64,000 nt of DNA, taken from contig CM106585.1 in the NCBI GenBank assembly GCA_048013815.1, positions 15,748,001-15,812,000 of the forward strand, read 5' to 3'. The stretch's first letter is position 1; the number at the start of each line of letters is the position of its first letter. A model generated the notes under the pieces. The model saw nothing but the letters and a program-made list of their open reading frames with translations. It did no database searches and was not told where the DNA came from. This document shows positions 43,861 to 57,069 of this stretch, in pieces. A program made the translations under genes and the position numbers. The DNA is from Setoptus koraiensis. Its lineage: Eukaryota > Arthropoda.

Positions 43861-44681
43861 CCGGCCCGCTGCCGATGGAAAAAAACGGGTGGAAAAAGCA
43901 AAAAGAGGGGCCCCAAAATAAGGGGCCCAAAAGAGGCAAGCAGGGCGGCGCAAGTGTTTGCAGCCATCAAATAAGTATAACATCAAGTGAGTGTAATGGC
44001 ATTGACGAGCGCCACTTTGTCATAGTTGCCCGGCGAGCCGTTCCAATGGGGGGCAAGCGCTCGGCGAGCACTGCGAACCTCACAATGTGAACGGGGGCCA
44101 AACAAACAAAACATATCGATAAGTTTGGTATTGTTTGCGGCACAACTGGCCCCAATTGCAACAGCCTGGACGAATCGCAAACAAATAAGCGCGATATTGT
44201 TGCGAATAAGCGATTGGCAATTTCTTTTGTTGCAACTTGCAATTCGCAAAAAGAAATAAACAAGTTTGAGAGGACGCAAGTTGTTACGTGCTGCCACAAA
44301 AGCAGCCAGTGCAATATATACAAAAATATAAAACAATTCGACAGGCAATCATCATGACTGCTGCGCCAATATATTCATTCAATCCAGCTGATTCACGCTA
44401 ATCTCCCGCCGGCCGCGCACCAACTGGCCCGGCTCGCTCAAGGGGCCCCCAAGAAAATCTGCTGCAAGCTTGCAAAACGGTCTAAGCGATTTTATGCGCG
44501 CCACGGGCCCACTGAGCCGTGAACAAACTGCCTAAGTGATATATTTATATGTGTGTGTGTTATATCATATAACTTATATGGGTTGGGGGCCCGCTCATTG
44601 GCAAGCTCGCAAGGTTGCGCAACTGTCAATTGAAATTGGGCGACACTTCAAATAAATGGCCGTCTGTCTCCGCTGCCGGCC

Positions 44682-44683
<2 letters not shown>

Positions 44684-44729
<46 letters not shown>

Positions 44730-44733
44730 CACA
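44684..44733. repeat. (CA)n microsatellite
   Basis: About 24 CA units with one CG interruption. Confidence 0.95.
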
Positions 44734-47130
44734 TGCTTACCTTGGCAACTGGGCCCCGGCAGCTTCTGGCGCTTTCTGGCGTGTTTTTTGGAACGAAAAA
44801 ATGCGCCAGCGAGCCCCAGCCAGCGACCGGTTGGCACAATTTATCCGTTCGTTCGGAGGCTGGCCGCCGGTGCGCCTCAGACCGACTGTGCGATCCGTCA
44901 CTCAGTCTTAGCTCGGTCTTAGCGGGCCCATCTGACAACTTTGCGCCGGCAGCCGGCCGGGCCCGAGTCGAGCCGCCTGCCGCTGCCTGCGCTTGCCGCA
45001 TGTCGCTCGCACTAACAAGTGACATGTGTCCTCAAAATTGGCCCGAAATTGGCCCCAAATCGGCCCCAAATTGGCCGTCTCAGTGTTTATTTATGGTCGG
45101 AGCCGCACAACTTAGTTTGGCCACATTCGGATGCTCGAAGGCGACGTCCTGTCTGGCGGGCGACAGGCACCAAACGGGGGAACCAAACAAATTTTGTTTT
45201 GGGGACATGGAGGCGCCACGAGCGCGCACAATGTTCAATTGACTGTATCGCACAAATCACTGCGGCTCTTTGTCGCAAAAAAATGATGGAAAGCCAGCCA
45301 GAGATAACAGAGGCCCGACAAGCTGGATGGCAAATTGATCGCTCACAATTGTCGGCCGCTTCATGCTGCTCGCTGGGGCCAATTGGAAATCGTTACAAAT
45401 CAACTGATTCCATCAGTTTTTATCTATTCAATTGGCGCTCGGCTCTCGCCCATCGCACGGATAAATTGGTGGCATCGGCGGTGCCATTGGCCTGGTCGCG
45501 TCGGAATTTACAACCGCCGCCGAATGTTATATGCGCTGCGAATTTATCTATATATCGCAATCGATCAGCGTGTCTCGCCTCGCTTGTCTGATCCAATCAG
45601 ACTGATCGGCAAGCCCGATAAGGGCGCCCCCGCCCAGCTAACAGCGCTACTCGACAGGCTGCCCGCGCTGGCTGGCGGGGGGGCCCCGACGCGACGACAT
45701 CACCTGGTTGGTTGCATATTTGTGTTGTGTTTGCAGATTGCACTGACAGTTGCGAATTGACAGTGGTCTTGTTTGCACACCGCGGCTTGCATCACTATCC
45801 GCCCGGGTCTCATTATCATCCGGCCACGTATTGCCGGCCCTGCGCGGACCACAATACCCACAATCACCCGGCCCGCGGCCAATGGCGACAGATATCCGAA
45901 ACCCAATCGAATCTGACAGTCGTGAAAGACGGTTAAATCGGAACGCTGGTCCGAGCGTCACAATACCCAATGCACAAGCGAGTACCGAATCCGCAACTGA
46001 TTGAACCCGAATCCGCCCATCGCCTGACCCGATCATTTGCGGGGGGCCCAAATTGGGGGGCGAATAGTGCCATTGTTGCGCGCATATACAAAATTTGTGC
46101 ATACGCAAAATGGGGCGCAAAATGCACGCCAGAGCGAGCAAACTGACAAGTGTCAACGGTGATGCGAGCCGTTGCTGCGGTTGCATAATACTGTATAATA
46201 CACACAATATAATGCCCGGCGTGCCCGATGATGCTAATTCGGCCCACACTGCTGGCCAGCGCTGCGGCCACTGGCCGCCCACTGGATCGCGGATAATCGC
46301 GGGCAGGGGCCCCGATTCGATGCATTCGCTCCGAACGGATAAATTCGCTCGGATTGGATAAATTCGCTCCGATTGGATGTGTTGTGGTGTGGCGAGCGGC
46401 GATTGCGATGTGGCCGCGCACACACAAATCACTGCTGGCCACCGCCGGCGTGTGTCAGTGGGGCCCGACGCCGGCGCCCACAAACACCCGCCGGCCAGAC
46501 AGAGCACAATGGGCCCGCCTGTGCCGCCGCTTCTGTGCCGCTGGTTGTCTGCCGTGGGGCCTCTGCTGCGGGTTCTCCGCCGAGGGGGCGCACGGCAGAG
46601 AAGCCGCAGCAGAGGCAGTTGGCCGAGCCGAACACAAACGCGCAGCGGCTAACTGCTCGCCGGGAATTCTTTACGGGAATACTCGCAACAGCCAATGACC
46701 ATTGTGCATAACTATTCCCGTGCTGCCATTCAAACCTGTGCCAATGTTTGTATACAAAAAGCAGGAAATGCCATGATTACATAATCATGCCATCGCCATG
46801 CTTTATTGTGTCGGCTTGCTGTGTGGGCCCCGTTATGTGCGCCCCCCCCCCCATGATACGTGCTGGCTGGCTGGCCGGCTGACAGTCAGTTGGCGCTGCC
46901 AATAGCCAGCACAACAAAGAATAATAATAATAATACATTTGGCAGCTGCCCAGCCAACTGCCATTGTTGTGCCCGTAACTGGCTGCCCGGGTAACGGGCC
47001 GGCCCGGCCCGGCCGCGCAATTCCAATTGGAATATACGCGATAATAACGCTTGATTTAACTTACTCAAGCGCGCCAGTTGCCAGCTTACACCAGCAGCAG
47101 CAGCCACGGGGCTACGGGGGATATTACGCA

Positions 47131-47155
47131 ACGTAGTATTGCGGCAATACTACGT
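47131..47155. repeat. 11-bp perfect inverted repeat
   Basis: Arms 47131-47141 (ACGTAGTATTG) and 47145-47155 with a CGG loop, within several ATTACGCAA-like motifs. Confidence 0.9.
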
Positions 47156-47909
47156 GAGCATTACGCAATACTACGGGAGCGTTGCGCAATGCTGGGCTGG
47201 CATTACGCAATATACGATGGGCGAGTTGTGTTGGCCACAGTTTTAGTTATTGGCTGGTTATTTAGTTATTCAGTTATTGCGTCAGCGATGGTTGCTGCTG
47301 CTCGGCTCGTTGTGATTCTCGTCCAGTCGCTGCGTCGATGCGTCTCGTTGTGTCTTGTTGCGTCGGACACACAACAAACGACACCAATGACTGGCCACGG
47401 CCGCAAGTGGCCAATTGGGGCCCCTGCCAACTTGCCAGCACGGCCAACATTGTTGGCATTGGCGGCGGTGCCAACTTTGCCAGCATTGCCAGCAGCAATC
47501 GAATCCGACAGACAGAGCGCTGGCCAGTGAGAGGGGCCCGACTGTCGGCCTGCGAGGGGCCGCGACTCTCAGCCTGCGAGGGGCCCAAGAAGGGGCCCAA
47601 GAAGAGCCCAGAGAAGGGGATTTGCGCGTGTGTTGCGAAGGCTGACGCAAGGGGCATCACTATTGGAACGGCAGCGCCATTAGCTGTGGCCGATGTGGTT
47701 AGCAGCAGCAGCGAACAGGCGAACAGGCAGACAGACAGACAGACAGGGCCCCAATGATTGGAGCGAGCAGCTGATTGGGGTGCTCGCCAGCCAGCGCAAA
47801 GAGTGACCAGTGCAAATCTGGTTGCTGTGGGGCCCGGGCGGCGAGATTTGCCGAGTCGCGGGGGCTTAACTTATCAGGGCGCGCGCGTAAATATTGTGTG
47901 GCTGGCTGG

Positions 47910-48020
47910 CTGTTGTTGTTGCTGTTGTTGCTGTTGTTGTTGTTGTTGCTGTTGTTGTCGTCGTTGGCCCCCTTGGCTGGCTGTAACTGGCTGCCACTGG
48001 CTGCCACTGGCTGCCACTGG
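47910..48020. repeat. GTT/GCT tract followed by a 10-bp array (CTGCCACTGG)
   Basis: 47910-47965 is a TTG/CTG trinucleotide tract. 47981-48020 is four 10-bp units, the first being CTGTAACTGG. Confidence 0.88.
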
Positions 48021-48290
48021 CCGCAAACACAACGGCGCCGAGACATTGATAGTTGTTGTGTGATACAAGGTGCTCACACAGTGGGGCCCACTAATCATTT
48101 GGCGCACTGGCGAGGCTGAGGTGCTAAATAGCGGATAGGCTGACATGGCTGCATTACGGGTGTAAATGCACTCACATGGGGCCATAATTACGACGGCTCG
48201 GCCAGACGGAAATGTTGCGCTGTTATATGTCCACTGTTATATAACTTGTACCGCTGCAATAAACATGCACACACGCGCACACATAAACAC

Positions 48291-48410
48291 GGCCCGACAC
48301 CGCTCGACACGGCCCGACACGGCCCGACACCGCCCGACACCGCTCGACACCACACGATACCGCACGATACCGCTCGACACCACACGATACCGCACGATAC
48401 CGCCGGGCAC
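48291..48410. repeat. 10-bp tandem array (CGCYCGACAC)
   Basis: Twelve units of exactly 10 bp with a higher-order alternation of GGCCCGACAC, CGCTCGACAC, CACACGATAC and CGCACGATAC. Confidence 0.95.
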
Positions 48411-48420
48411 GGACAGATAG

Positions 48421-48500
48421 CCAGAGATAGCCAGAGACGCCCAGAGCGGCCCAGAGATGCCCAGAGCGGCCCAGAGCGGCCCAGAGATGCCCAGAGGTGC
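48421..48500. repeat. 10-bp tandem array (CCAGAGCGGC)
   Basis: Eight units of exactly 10 bp, unrelated in sequence to the array ending 10 bp upstream. Confidence 0.94.
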
Positions 48501-48912
48501 CCAGAGCCCGCTCAAGCGAGTGCACACGACAACCGGACAACGGTAACGACCGCTCAACGCCGGTCACCGCTGGCCAAACAACTGGCACCGGACGGCCGCT
48601 CTCCGGCTGGGCGGGCGAGCGCGATTGTGTCACTGCGGCTGCCGGCCAGACCAGAATTGCGGGCCCACAGGAAATGAGCACAAGAATCTTATCTGCAGCG
48701 AGCGTCGCATTGAATTATCGCATTGTGTATGGATTGTGTGCATTATTGCGATTGTGCTCATCTGACCGTTCACTTGCGCTGGCCAGATTTATGTGTCGAG
48801 TAAATGTTTGGGCAGAACATTTCGGCTCTATTTAGATTTGCGTCGGTATTGAGGTTGCGGCGCAATCAGTTGCTTGTTTCGCTCGAGTCGCCGGCCACTG
48901 GTCACTGGCGAC

Positions 48913-49022
48913 AATGCCGGCCGAGCGCCGGCCGAATACCTGCCTAATGCCGGCCGAACACCGACCGAATACCGGGCAAGTGCGGGCCGAATCCGGGCCG
49001 AATGCCGGGCAAGCACGGGACA
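48913..49022. repeat. 11-bp tandem array (AATGCCGGCCG)
   Basis: Ten imperfect units of 11 bp, variants including AATACCGGGCA and AATCCGGGCCG. Confidence 0.88.
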
Positions 49023-51660
49023 GGTGAGCGGCGGAGTGCGCTAATGAGTTGTTGCCTGTGGCCCAAATTGAATGGTCACAACTTGTGACTCACAAGCCGC
49101 CGATAAAGGCGAATAGAGAACGCAGTGAGTGTGAATGAATAGTAGCGATAAACATTAAATATGAATGAATAGCTACCGGCGCCCTCTCACCGGGCAACTG
49201 GGCGACGCTTGCAGCGGCTGTCCGCCTGGCCGCTGCAATTGCGACGGGCCGGATTAGCCGGCCAGGCAACTCACTGTAAATTATAGCTTGTTTGTGAGTT
49301 TTTGTCTGCGCTGTCGAGCCGGATTGCACGGCCACAGCGGCCGCCACAGCCGAGACTCGCCGGCCCGGATTAATCATTAACGAGCCATAATCGCACTTGA
49401 ACCCGCGACGGCCAGTGAGCTCGCTCGGGCTCAATGGCCATTATGTGGCGTCGGGCCGGCCGCGGCTGACGACACGGCTAACGAGCTGCCCGGCGAGTCC
49501 GCTCAGGGCGCAGTGTTATCATGGCGGCGGCACAGGTGAACGGCGGTCGCTGACAACGCCTCCGAAGCAATTTGGCGCCCTATTAATGCGAGGCTATTAT
49601 CACCTCTGCGTGTCGGCTCGGGACGATCAAAATTTCGCTTGCATCGATTCGGCGCATTCTCGCCCGTGTCGCCCTTGTCGCCGGGCCGCTCTCGAACGGG
49701 CGAACGGGCGAACTGGCGAACTGGCAGCCGATCGGTGGAACGGCCGGCCCGGCGCACGGTCCAGAGTCGAGGTGCTGAGAGCACTAATAGAGAGACGAGC
49801 CGGCAAACAATGGCTTCGCTCAACTGGGTGAAGCCGTGCAAAGTCGACGCTGCGACGGCCGGATTCTCACCGGTGAATTCTCGCGCCGATCCGGCCCGAG
49901 AATGCGCCGGCGAGAGGCTGCCGGCGGAGTGTTGCAATGGACAGATTGAACAGATAATTGCGCCAGTCAGCCAAACGGCGGCTAATTGAGCCGGGGAATT
50001 TTCATTTTCCCCGGGGCAGCTGCTCGCGCTCCCTTTTGGCTGGCACGTCTGCCCTCGGAGTTCTCTGCTCGGCGTTCTTTTCGGGCGACACCTCCCGACC
50101 AGCAGATCCGCACTGCCGAAATGACTGCCTGTCGGGCCTGTCAGGGCCACAGTGGCGAGGGCAGAGATTCGCCCGGCGGGCAGATAATGAATTCGGGGGG
50201 CGCGCTCGCTGGCCGTTGGTCGATCGGCGCACTTGTTGTGATTGAGCCGCACACTCAATTGACTAGGCGGCGCGGGCGCCCACTGAGCGGCGGTCGCACC
50301 GACGCTTGCCGACGCTCGTCGAGTGGCGTCATGCGGAGCGGCGCGCAGCCGATGCCGGTGCGCCGCGCCGACTGCCCGAGCGAACGCACCCATCTCAGGG
50401 CTGAGCGTTCGCAGAGTCGAGCGTTCGCAGAGAGCAGACAAGCGGGCAGCGAGCGCACCTATGGAATGCGCGCCGCACTCGCGTCCCTCCATTAACGGGA
50501 CAATCAACGGGCAGCGGCGCGCTGTTGCGGGATGTTTGTCTGGCTGCCAGTGCTGGCCGGCTGCCAGTGTGACTGCGCCGCAAATGCCAGCCCGAGCGCC
50601 CGCAACCGCCGCTTGCCGTCGGGCGGGCGACGCGCCACGGGCCGGCTTTTATGCAAGCGTTGCGCTACTTTTGACGCTCGATCCGTGCCAATCGTTAGAG
50701 AGCGACTTTTTGGCACTCGAGAGCGCACTTTGCCACTGACACTAAACTGCCGCGCTGGCCGGCGGTCCCCCGGGCGCCACGGGGTGCGATCGTCGCAATT
50801 GCGCTGGCGGCTGGCGCGATAGTGCCGCGCCGCGCGAGATAATTTATTTTTGAGAAGTGGGGGCCTCGCTGGCGGCCACCAGAGTCCCGTCACCAGACTC
50901 TGGTGACTGCCGCAACTGCTGCGGCTCCCGTGACTCCCGCGCCCGGAGACGAGAGGCGACGAGCGACGACGAGCGACGACGAGCGACGACGAGAGCGCGA
51001 TAATGAGCACCGCGAATTCGCAATAATAATGAGCTCGCGCCGGCTCACCTTTGGGCCCCAACGCCGAGGCGGCGGCTTGTCTCGGGGCTCGCGCGACCCA
51101 CTCGCGGCGCGCCTATGGACTCCATAGCATGGGGCGCGCACTGGGCCGCTCGTTGCCACGTGTTGATGGGCTCGCGTTGGTGGGCCCGAAACCGAATGCA
51201 ACCTTTGCGACTCTTGACTTTGTTGCTGTCGCTGTCGGCGGCCCGTGAGCCGCTTTGCTGTTGCTGGCGGGCCGCTTAGCGCCGGTCGCGGGCCGCGGCG
51301 GAATCGCGGCACTCACCAGCTCTGGCGACCAGAGTCGCGGCCGGCAACGTTGCCACTCGCATGTTCGAACGGCCGGCCGGAGCCCGCCGAACGAGCGGCC
51401 CGAAGATGTTTCGAATTGGTGTCATTGTCCTCGCGACATGCGGCCTCGTGCGGTTCGGGCCGCGCTGTTCGCTTGTGCGGCCCGAGCGCCAGCCAACTAT
51501 TACCCGCTGGCATTCGCGCACCGAAAATATACTTGCCGTTTGCGCAGTGATTGCAGCGTCACCGCGGCAGCGACTTGCATCGCTTCGACGTTCGAAACAT
51601 GCTCGTGCCACAAGGAACGCTCGCAAAAGAATTCCTCGCTCGCTATCTCGTGCTCCGCAT

Positions 51661-51720
51661 CTCTCAGCTTCTCACGGCATTTCGCAGCATCTTACGGCAT
51701 CTCGCAGCGTCTCGCAGCAC
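51661..51720. repeat. 10-bp tandem array (CTCGCAGCAT)
   Basis: Six imperfect units of 10 bp. Confidence 0.82.
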
Positions 51721-52220
51721 CGCAGCGGCCCGAAGTAGGTGGCGTGAGATGCGGCCGACGCGACTTGCGAACGCGCCCTGCGAACGCGACCGTTCGCGAG
51801 CACTCGCAACGCTCGATTCGCAACTCTATTCGGCTGCTAATTTACAATTTCGAGCCCGGCAGCTCGATCGTTGCCACTCGGCGACACACTTTTGGCAACA
51901 GTGCACTCGCCACGGCACCCGGGCGCCAAAAACTGAATAGCAGGCGCCCAGCGGGGGCCCGCCAGCCCGCCCCGTTAACATGCCGTCGTCAGGCTCGCTA
52001 TTATTGCGCCCCATCGGTGGGCTGGCTCGGCGCCCCCAATCTCGCGATTGGGCAGCGCGAATGGGGCCCGAGAAGCTAGACACGATTGGTGCTGTGAGTG
52101 TCGTGCTGATAGTGGCCGATGGCTGCTGCTAGTCGGCGACAGTTGGCGGTGCTGCGGCACCCGCTGCGCACCAATCGCATTGCGACAATCTCGAATTGCC
52201 GCGACGAGCTCGCGGGCGAC

Positions 52221-52280
52221 AGTCGAACCTGTTCGAAGCTGTTCGTAGCCGTTCGAAGCTGTTCGAAGCCGTTCAAAACA
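52221..52280. repeat. 10-bp tandem array (GTTCGAAGCY)
   Basis: Six units of 10 bp, first and last diverged. Confidence 0.88.
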
Positions 52281-52558
52281 GTCTGCAAACAGACGGCGTC
52301 TGCTCGCAATCGGGGCCCCTCGCACGCCAAATCCGGGCGTGGGCGGCACAGGTGACTGGCTGGCGAGCGCTGGTATAATAATATCGAGGCTAGACCGTCC
52401 GCAGCGGCCGCATCTCGCGAGCATTGTTCCGCTTCGGGGCGACGCATTGTCTCGCGGCGCTCGCTGCGCCCGACAGCCCAAGGTGGCTCCGTTGGCTCAT
52501 TATTGGGGTGCCTGGCGTGTCGAAATGAAAGAATTGTAAACAAATTGCGTCGCGAGCG

Positions 52559-52652
52559 GCGTTGTTGTTGTCGCTGTCGTCGCTGGTTTCGTTGTTGTCG
52601 CTGTCGTCGTTGTCGTCGCTGGTTTGGCTGGTTTCGGTGTCGGTGTTGTCGG
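52559..52652. repeat. GTT/GTC trinucleotide tract
   Basis: Mixed GTT, GTC, GCT triplets with repeated GCTGGTTT blocks. Confidence 0.8.
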
Positions 52653-53135
52653 TGTGGGCGCGCTCGTTGGCGCTGCGGCGACTCGCGAACAAAGCCACTC
52701 GACCGTCGGGCCCGGTTGTGCCGCACAACTTGTGCGCCGCCAGGGCACGGGCACAAGTGCCCGGGATACGGGACGAAAGTCGTCAAAAGGCTCGCTCGTC
52801 AGCGGCAACAATACATAAATAATGGCGGCTGTGTCATGATAATTTACGGGCACGCACGCACTCACTTAGTCGTCGGCGCTGGCGTCCATTATCAATTCAC
52901 TTGTCCGCTTGTCCGCTCGTCCGCTCGTCCGCTTGTCCGCGGATATAGGAGCCTGTCCGCGGATGTGGAGGCTTCTTTATGGATATGAGCTCAGACGGCC
53001 AAATTATTGCAACCACTGCCCGCGACACCCATTCTCACGGCGGCCGAGAGAGGGAGGAGGGCGCGTTGTGCGCCCGTGCAAAAAGCTGCAAACGTATGCA
53101 TGCAACGAGAGCCGGCCACAGAATTCCTTTGTTGT

Positions 53136-53240
53136 GTTCGAGCGCTCGAACGTCGAACCTTCGAATTTTCTTCAAACCTTCGAACGTCGAACCTTCGAAC
53201 GTCGAACCTTGGAATTTTCTTCGAAAGCCGAACGCCGAAC
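53136..53240. repeat. 15-bp-type tandem repeat (CCTTCGAACGTCGAA)
   Basis: Three to four imperfect copies interleaved with two GGAATTTTCTTC-type segments. Confidence 0.75.
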
Positions 53241-54188
53241 GGGAGGCGGGCCGCGCCAGTTTGACGCGAGTTGCTCTAAAACCAAGTTGTGCAAGCTCGT
53301 GCCAGCCACGGTGTGTCGCTCACCGATTTCGGGTCCGGTTCGCATTCTTTTGCGGGCGTCGCTGGCTTCGAAGCGTCGCCTTGCAAGCGACACGCGGCTG
53401 CGCGCCAGTCGCCGGCAGCTGGCCGGTCGCTGGCGAGCTCGGGCGCCCCAAGCGGACGGCACCGACAACAAGTTGCTCGATGGGATTACATTGCGAGTGG
53501 GCGTGGATCCGCTGCCGCGGCAGCAGCGGCAGCCGGTCGGCCGCTAATAACAACAGACGATAATAATAATGCTCACAATGATAATAATAAATAAGTGCCG
53601 GCCCCGCACCGACTGTCGCTGGCACGCCCAATGGATGCTAGAGATAATTCAAATTTGTGCCACTTGTGCCAGCGACCAGCCAGCCAACTCCCTGTTTGAG
53701 GGAGATCTCCAATTGATTGTTGGGGCACCCAATTGATTGTTGGGGCACAAACGGGGCCACAGACAGAATGGCCCACTGGCAAACTCGACTGTCCCCTGTA
53801 AACTGCACAGCGTAAACTGTGCGGCGTAAAGTCACCTGTCGGCCAGTGTCCGGCGAGCGACTGGCGAACAGTTGGGGCCCCGAACTGTTCATCGGCGCTT
53901 GCTATTTCGTTGTAGCTGCTGTTGCGCCGTGGCTGGATATTCTGGCAGCTTGGATATTTTGTTGCAACTTGCAACGCGTTACTGCATTCTGTCGCGTCGC
54001 CCCATTTGCCTGCTTCGAATGGCCAGTCAAATGAGTCGAGAGTCGCACTGTGAGTCGCACTGCGAGAGGCCCCGGCGGTTGCCGGCAGCGGACGCCGAGC
54101 GGTGGCCAGTGGATTAGTGATGGCACAAGTGGGGCGACTCTTTTAAAAGTCATTAGTGTCAGCACACTTATTACTGCCATTTGGGTGC

Positions 54189-54230
54189 CCACTGGCAGTG
54201 GGCTGCATCAGCTGCGCCCACTGCCAGTGG
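54189..54230. repeat. 15-bp perfect inverted repeat
   Basis: Arms 54189-54203 (CCACTGGCAGTGGGC) and 54216-54230 with a 12-nt loop. Each arm is itself near-palindromic. Confidence 0.93.
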
Positions 54231-54279
54231 CTGTTGTTGTGAGTGGCAAACCTATTTTGGCTAACAAACCTTAGCTAGA

Positions 54280-54357
54280 CCTTATTGCGTAACTCACTAC
54301 TTAATACGTGTATTAGGTTGTTGTGCAATGAGTATTACGTATTACGTATTACGTAAG
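54280..54357. promoter_or_regulatory. Cluster of TTACGTAA-like palindromes
   Basis: TATTGCGTAAC near 54283, then three overlapping ATTACGTA copies ending in a perfect TTACGTAA at 54349-54356. The motif matches the consensus bound by PAR-type/C/EBP bZIP factors. Function is inferred. Confidence 0.45.
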
Positions 54358-56072
54358 AGTAACGGGCACGGGCCGATGTTTATCCGGAGTAACTGCGCCA
54401 AACGGTTGTTATTCGTGTGCTGCAACAATTGCTGCGCCGACAATTGGCCCGCCCGCCCGCCCGCACACACTGGCAGCTTACGTAACAACTTTCGCTTGCG
54501 TAACAACTGCCGCTTGCGTAACGACACTGCTGCTGCTGCTTGCTGTTATGCAACCACGGGCCCGAGCTGCACAACGAAGCACCTGACAACGGCCTCACTT
54601 GCAACTTGCAAATTGCGAGCGCCAGCGAAAGATCCGCCAGCAATCCGTGTTCGGAGGCCCAGTGAGTGGCTGTTGTTTTGGTTAGTTGGTTGGTTTGTGT
54701 TGGGGGCGCCGCTTGCGAGCCACCGGCGCTAATACACAAAATAAATAAGCGCGGGCGCCGATATAAACAAGCTAAACGGATATAAACACAACAAATATTG
54801 TGCCATGTGTGTCGGCGGCATTTGGCTAATTACCGCAGCGGCCGATGTGCACAGCAGCCAGTTGGCGCCCGCGTGTGACCCGCACCCGACCCACAATTAC
54901 CGCACCACTGCTCGGCTGCGCGCCCGCCATCTTGACTCGAGCCGCCCGAGTCAAGCCGCTCGAGTCGAGCCGCCTGAGGTGTCGCCGGGCTCGGTTCGCT
55001 GCCGCAGCGGCGGCCCGAGCGGGAGAATTGCGCAGCGTCATAAATGTAATGGCGAGTATGACATTGCTGCGCCCCGTCGACTGCTCGCACGAGCCGCACG
55101 GGCCGCACGAGCCCCAATGCCGCTATGTGCACTTGCCGTGCACAGTGCGCTGCGTCTTGCTGAACGACACGCCGGCGTGTCGGCGGGCGCGCGGATATAG
55201 AGCGCGCAAGCACGGGAACCGCATCCATTTGGCCGGGCCCGCTCATTAATGGATGGCGGCGGGCGCCGGCGTAAGTGGCTCTCGTGTGGTGCGTGTGCTG
55301 GCAGCGGCCGACGATCGTCGTAGCGAGCACACAAGCGACGAGTGCGCACCACTTACACGAGCTGGCACACAATGGGGCCCATAATGGCGAGCGCCGACAG
55401 CGAGCGACAACTCGCTGCAAATTAGAATAATTCTTTGTTCGGGGGGCCCCACTGGCATTGTGCAATACCTACGGAGTGCACACAGCATAGAGTGTGTGTA
55501 GTATGGACGGGGGCCGAAATTGGACATAACTGGCAGTTGTCGCATCAACAACACAGCGCCGATCTGCGGCTGACACTTGAGGTGCATTGTTGTCGACTTG
55601 TCTTATTCCGTCGGACTGTCGCTGGGTTGTCGGCGTCGTCGTCGTGGGCTCTGTCTCAGATTGCCGGCCGCCACGGCTCGTCTTGCTGCAGTTGGCGCGC
55701 CCACGGGGCCCCGCCAAAGACGCCGCACCAACATAACTGCTTATTGCGACTACCTGGTGCTAGTTACGCAATAAGCGCAAGGTAAGCACAGTGAGGGCCA
55801 TCAATATGCTGGCACGCCAACAAGCACGCCAACAACGGCGCCAACAACAACAGCGACAACGACGCCGACAACGACAACAACAGCAACAGCGCGCTCGTAT
55901 GGCAACTGTAATTACGTAATATGATATCTGGTATCAGGGGCGACACGCACTCTCCAGATGGGACGCTCGTAGCAGCCGGATGGGGGCAGCCACGGCCAAA
56001 GGTCGCGGGGCCCGTTGACTTTTGCTCTCGCGTGCTGCTTTGTTTGTTGTTGCTGGCTTATCTTGCTCAAAC

Positions 56073-56140
56073 CGTTGTTGTCGTTGCTGTTGTCGCTGCT
56101 GCTGTCGTTGTTGTTGTTGTCGGTGCTGCTGCCGCCGCGA
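56073..56140. repeat. TTG/CTG/TCG trinucleotide tract
   Basis: Mixed GTT, GCT and GTC triplets. Confidence 0.85.
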
Positions 56141-56586
56141 GCGGCGCAATATTATTGGGGCCAACGTCAAAGCACAAACAGCAGCAGTGTTATTGCTGCT
56201 GATGATATTAGATCACAGAGACAATCAGACAGACAGAATAACAACAACAACCACAACAGCTGATGCTCGCCGCCAGTGAGCACGCTGAGCATGATAAATC
56301 GCGCTGGCAGCAAATTGTGTTCAGCCCTGTTCAGTGGGGCCCCCCGGCCCCAGCCCCAGCGACAGTGAAAGCGACAGTGAAAGCGACAGTGAAAGGTTCA
56401 CGCAGAGATGGCAAGAAGTGAAACAGATGGACAGAGGCAATATCGGCCACTTGGCTCGCGGCGCGCACATTCATTGACAGCCGGCCAGCGAGGGGCAATC
56501 ATTACGCAATCAATTAGATGCAGCGGCGCCACGTAGCTGCGCCTCGTTGCGCGCGCTGATTGCGCCCCAACGTGCCCAATGTGACT

Positions 56587-56680
56587 GCTGTTGTGGTTGG
56601 CGCTGCTGTTGTGGTTGTTGTTGCAGTTGCTGTCGTTGTCGCAGTTGTTGTTGCTGTTGTTGTTGCTGTTGTTGTTGCGA
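56587..56680. repeat. TTG/CTG trinucleotide tract
   Basis: The minus-strand reading is a polyglutamine-like chance frame. Confidence 0.85.
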
Positions 56681-57069
56681 CTGCACAAATCTGGCCAGAG
56701 ACAGTGTAACATGTGAGTTATACAAGTTGATGCGCAGCGCCAAACTGCCACCATTTGGCGCCCTTGCCGCTCGCACTGACCGTTGAATGGGCGAGTTCAA
56801 CGACCACCAATGGCCGCGATGACGGCCGACTCGCTCGGGCGCCCCAATCAGCCCGTCCATTTGGAGCCGCTCGGATCCATTTGCTGCCGCTCGGGCCTGG
56901 CCGGGCTCGTCTAAATCGAATCGGACGCTTCGGATTCCGAGCGGCTTGTTCGCATCCATCATCCTCTGCGGGCCGGTGTGTCGTGTTGCGCAGTGCACAT
57001 GTGTGCACATATTGCGATGCTGCAGATTGGCCGCGAGCGAGTTTGTGCTGCAACTTGCCCCCGCTGACA

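Noticed and set aside
36301..49022. CRISPR-like repeat arrays
   Set aside because: Units are 8-14 bp directly adjacent with no unique spacers, in a eukaryotic genome.
49503..50507. 334-codon minus-strand frame
   Set aside because: No recognisable domain and composition identical to surrounding chance frames; not the missing robo Ig1 exon (no Cys/Trp Ig spacing).
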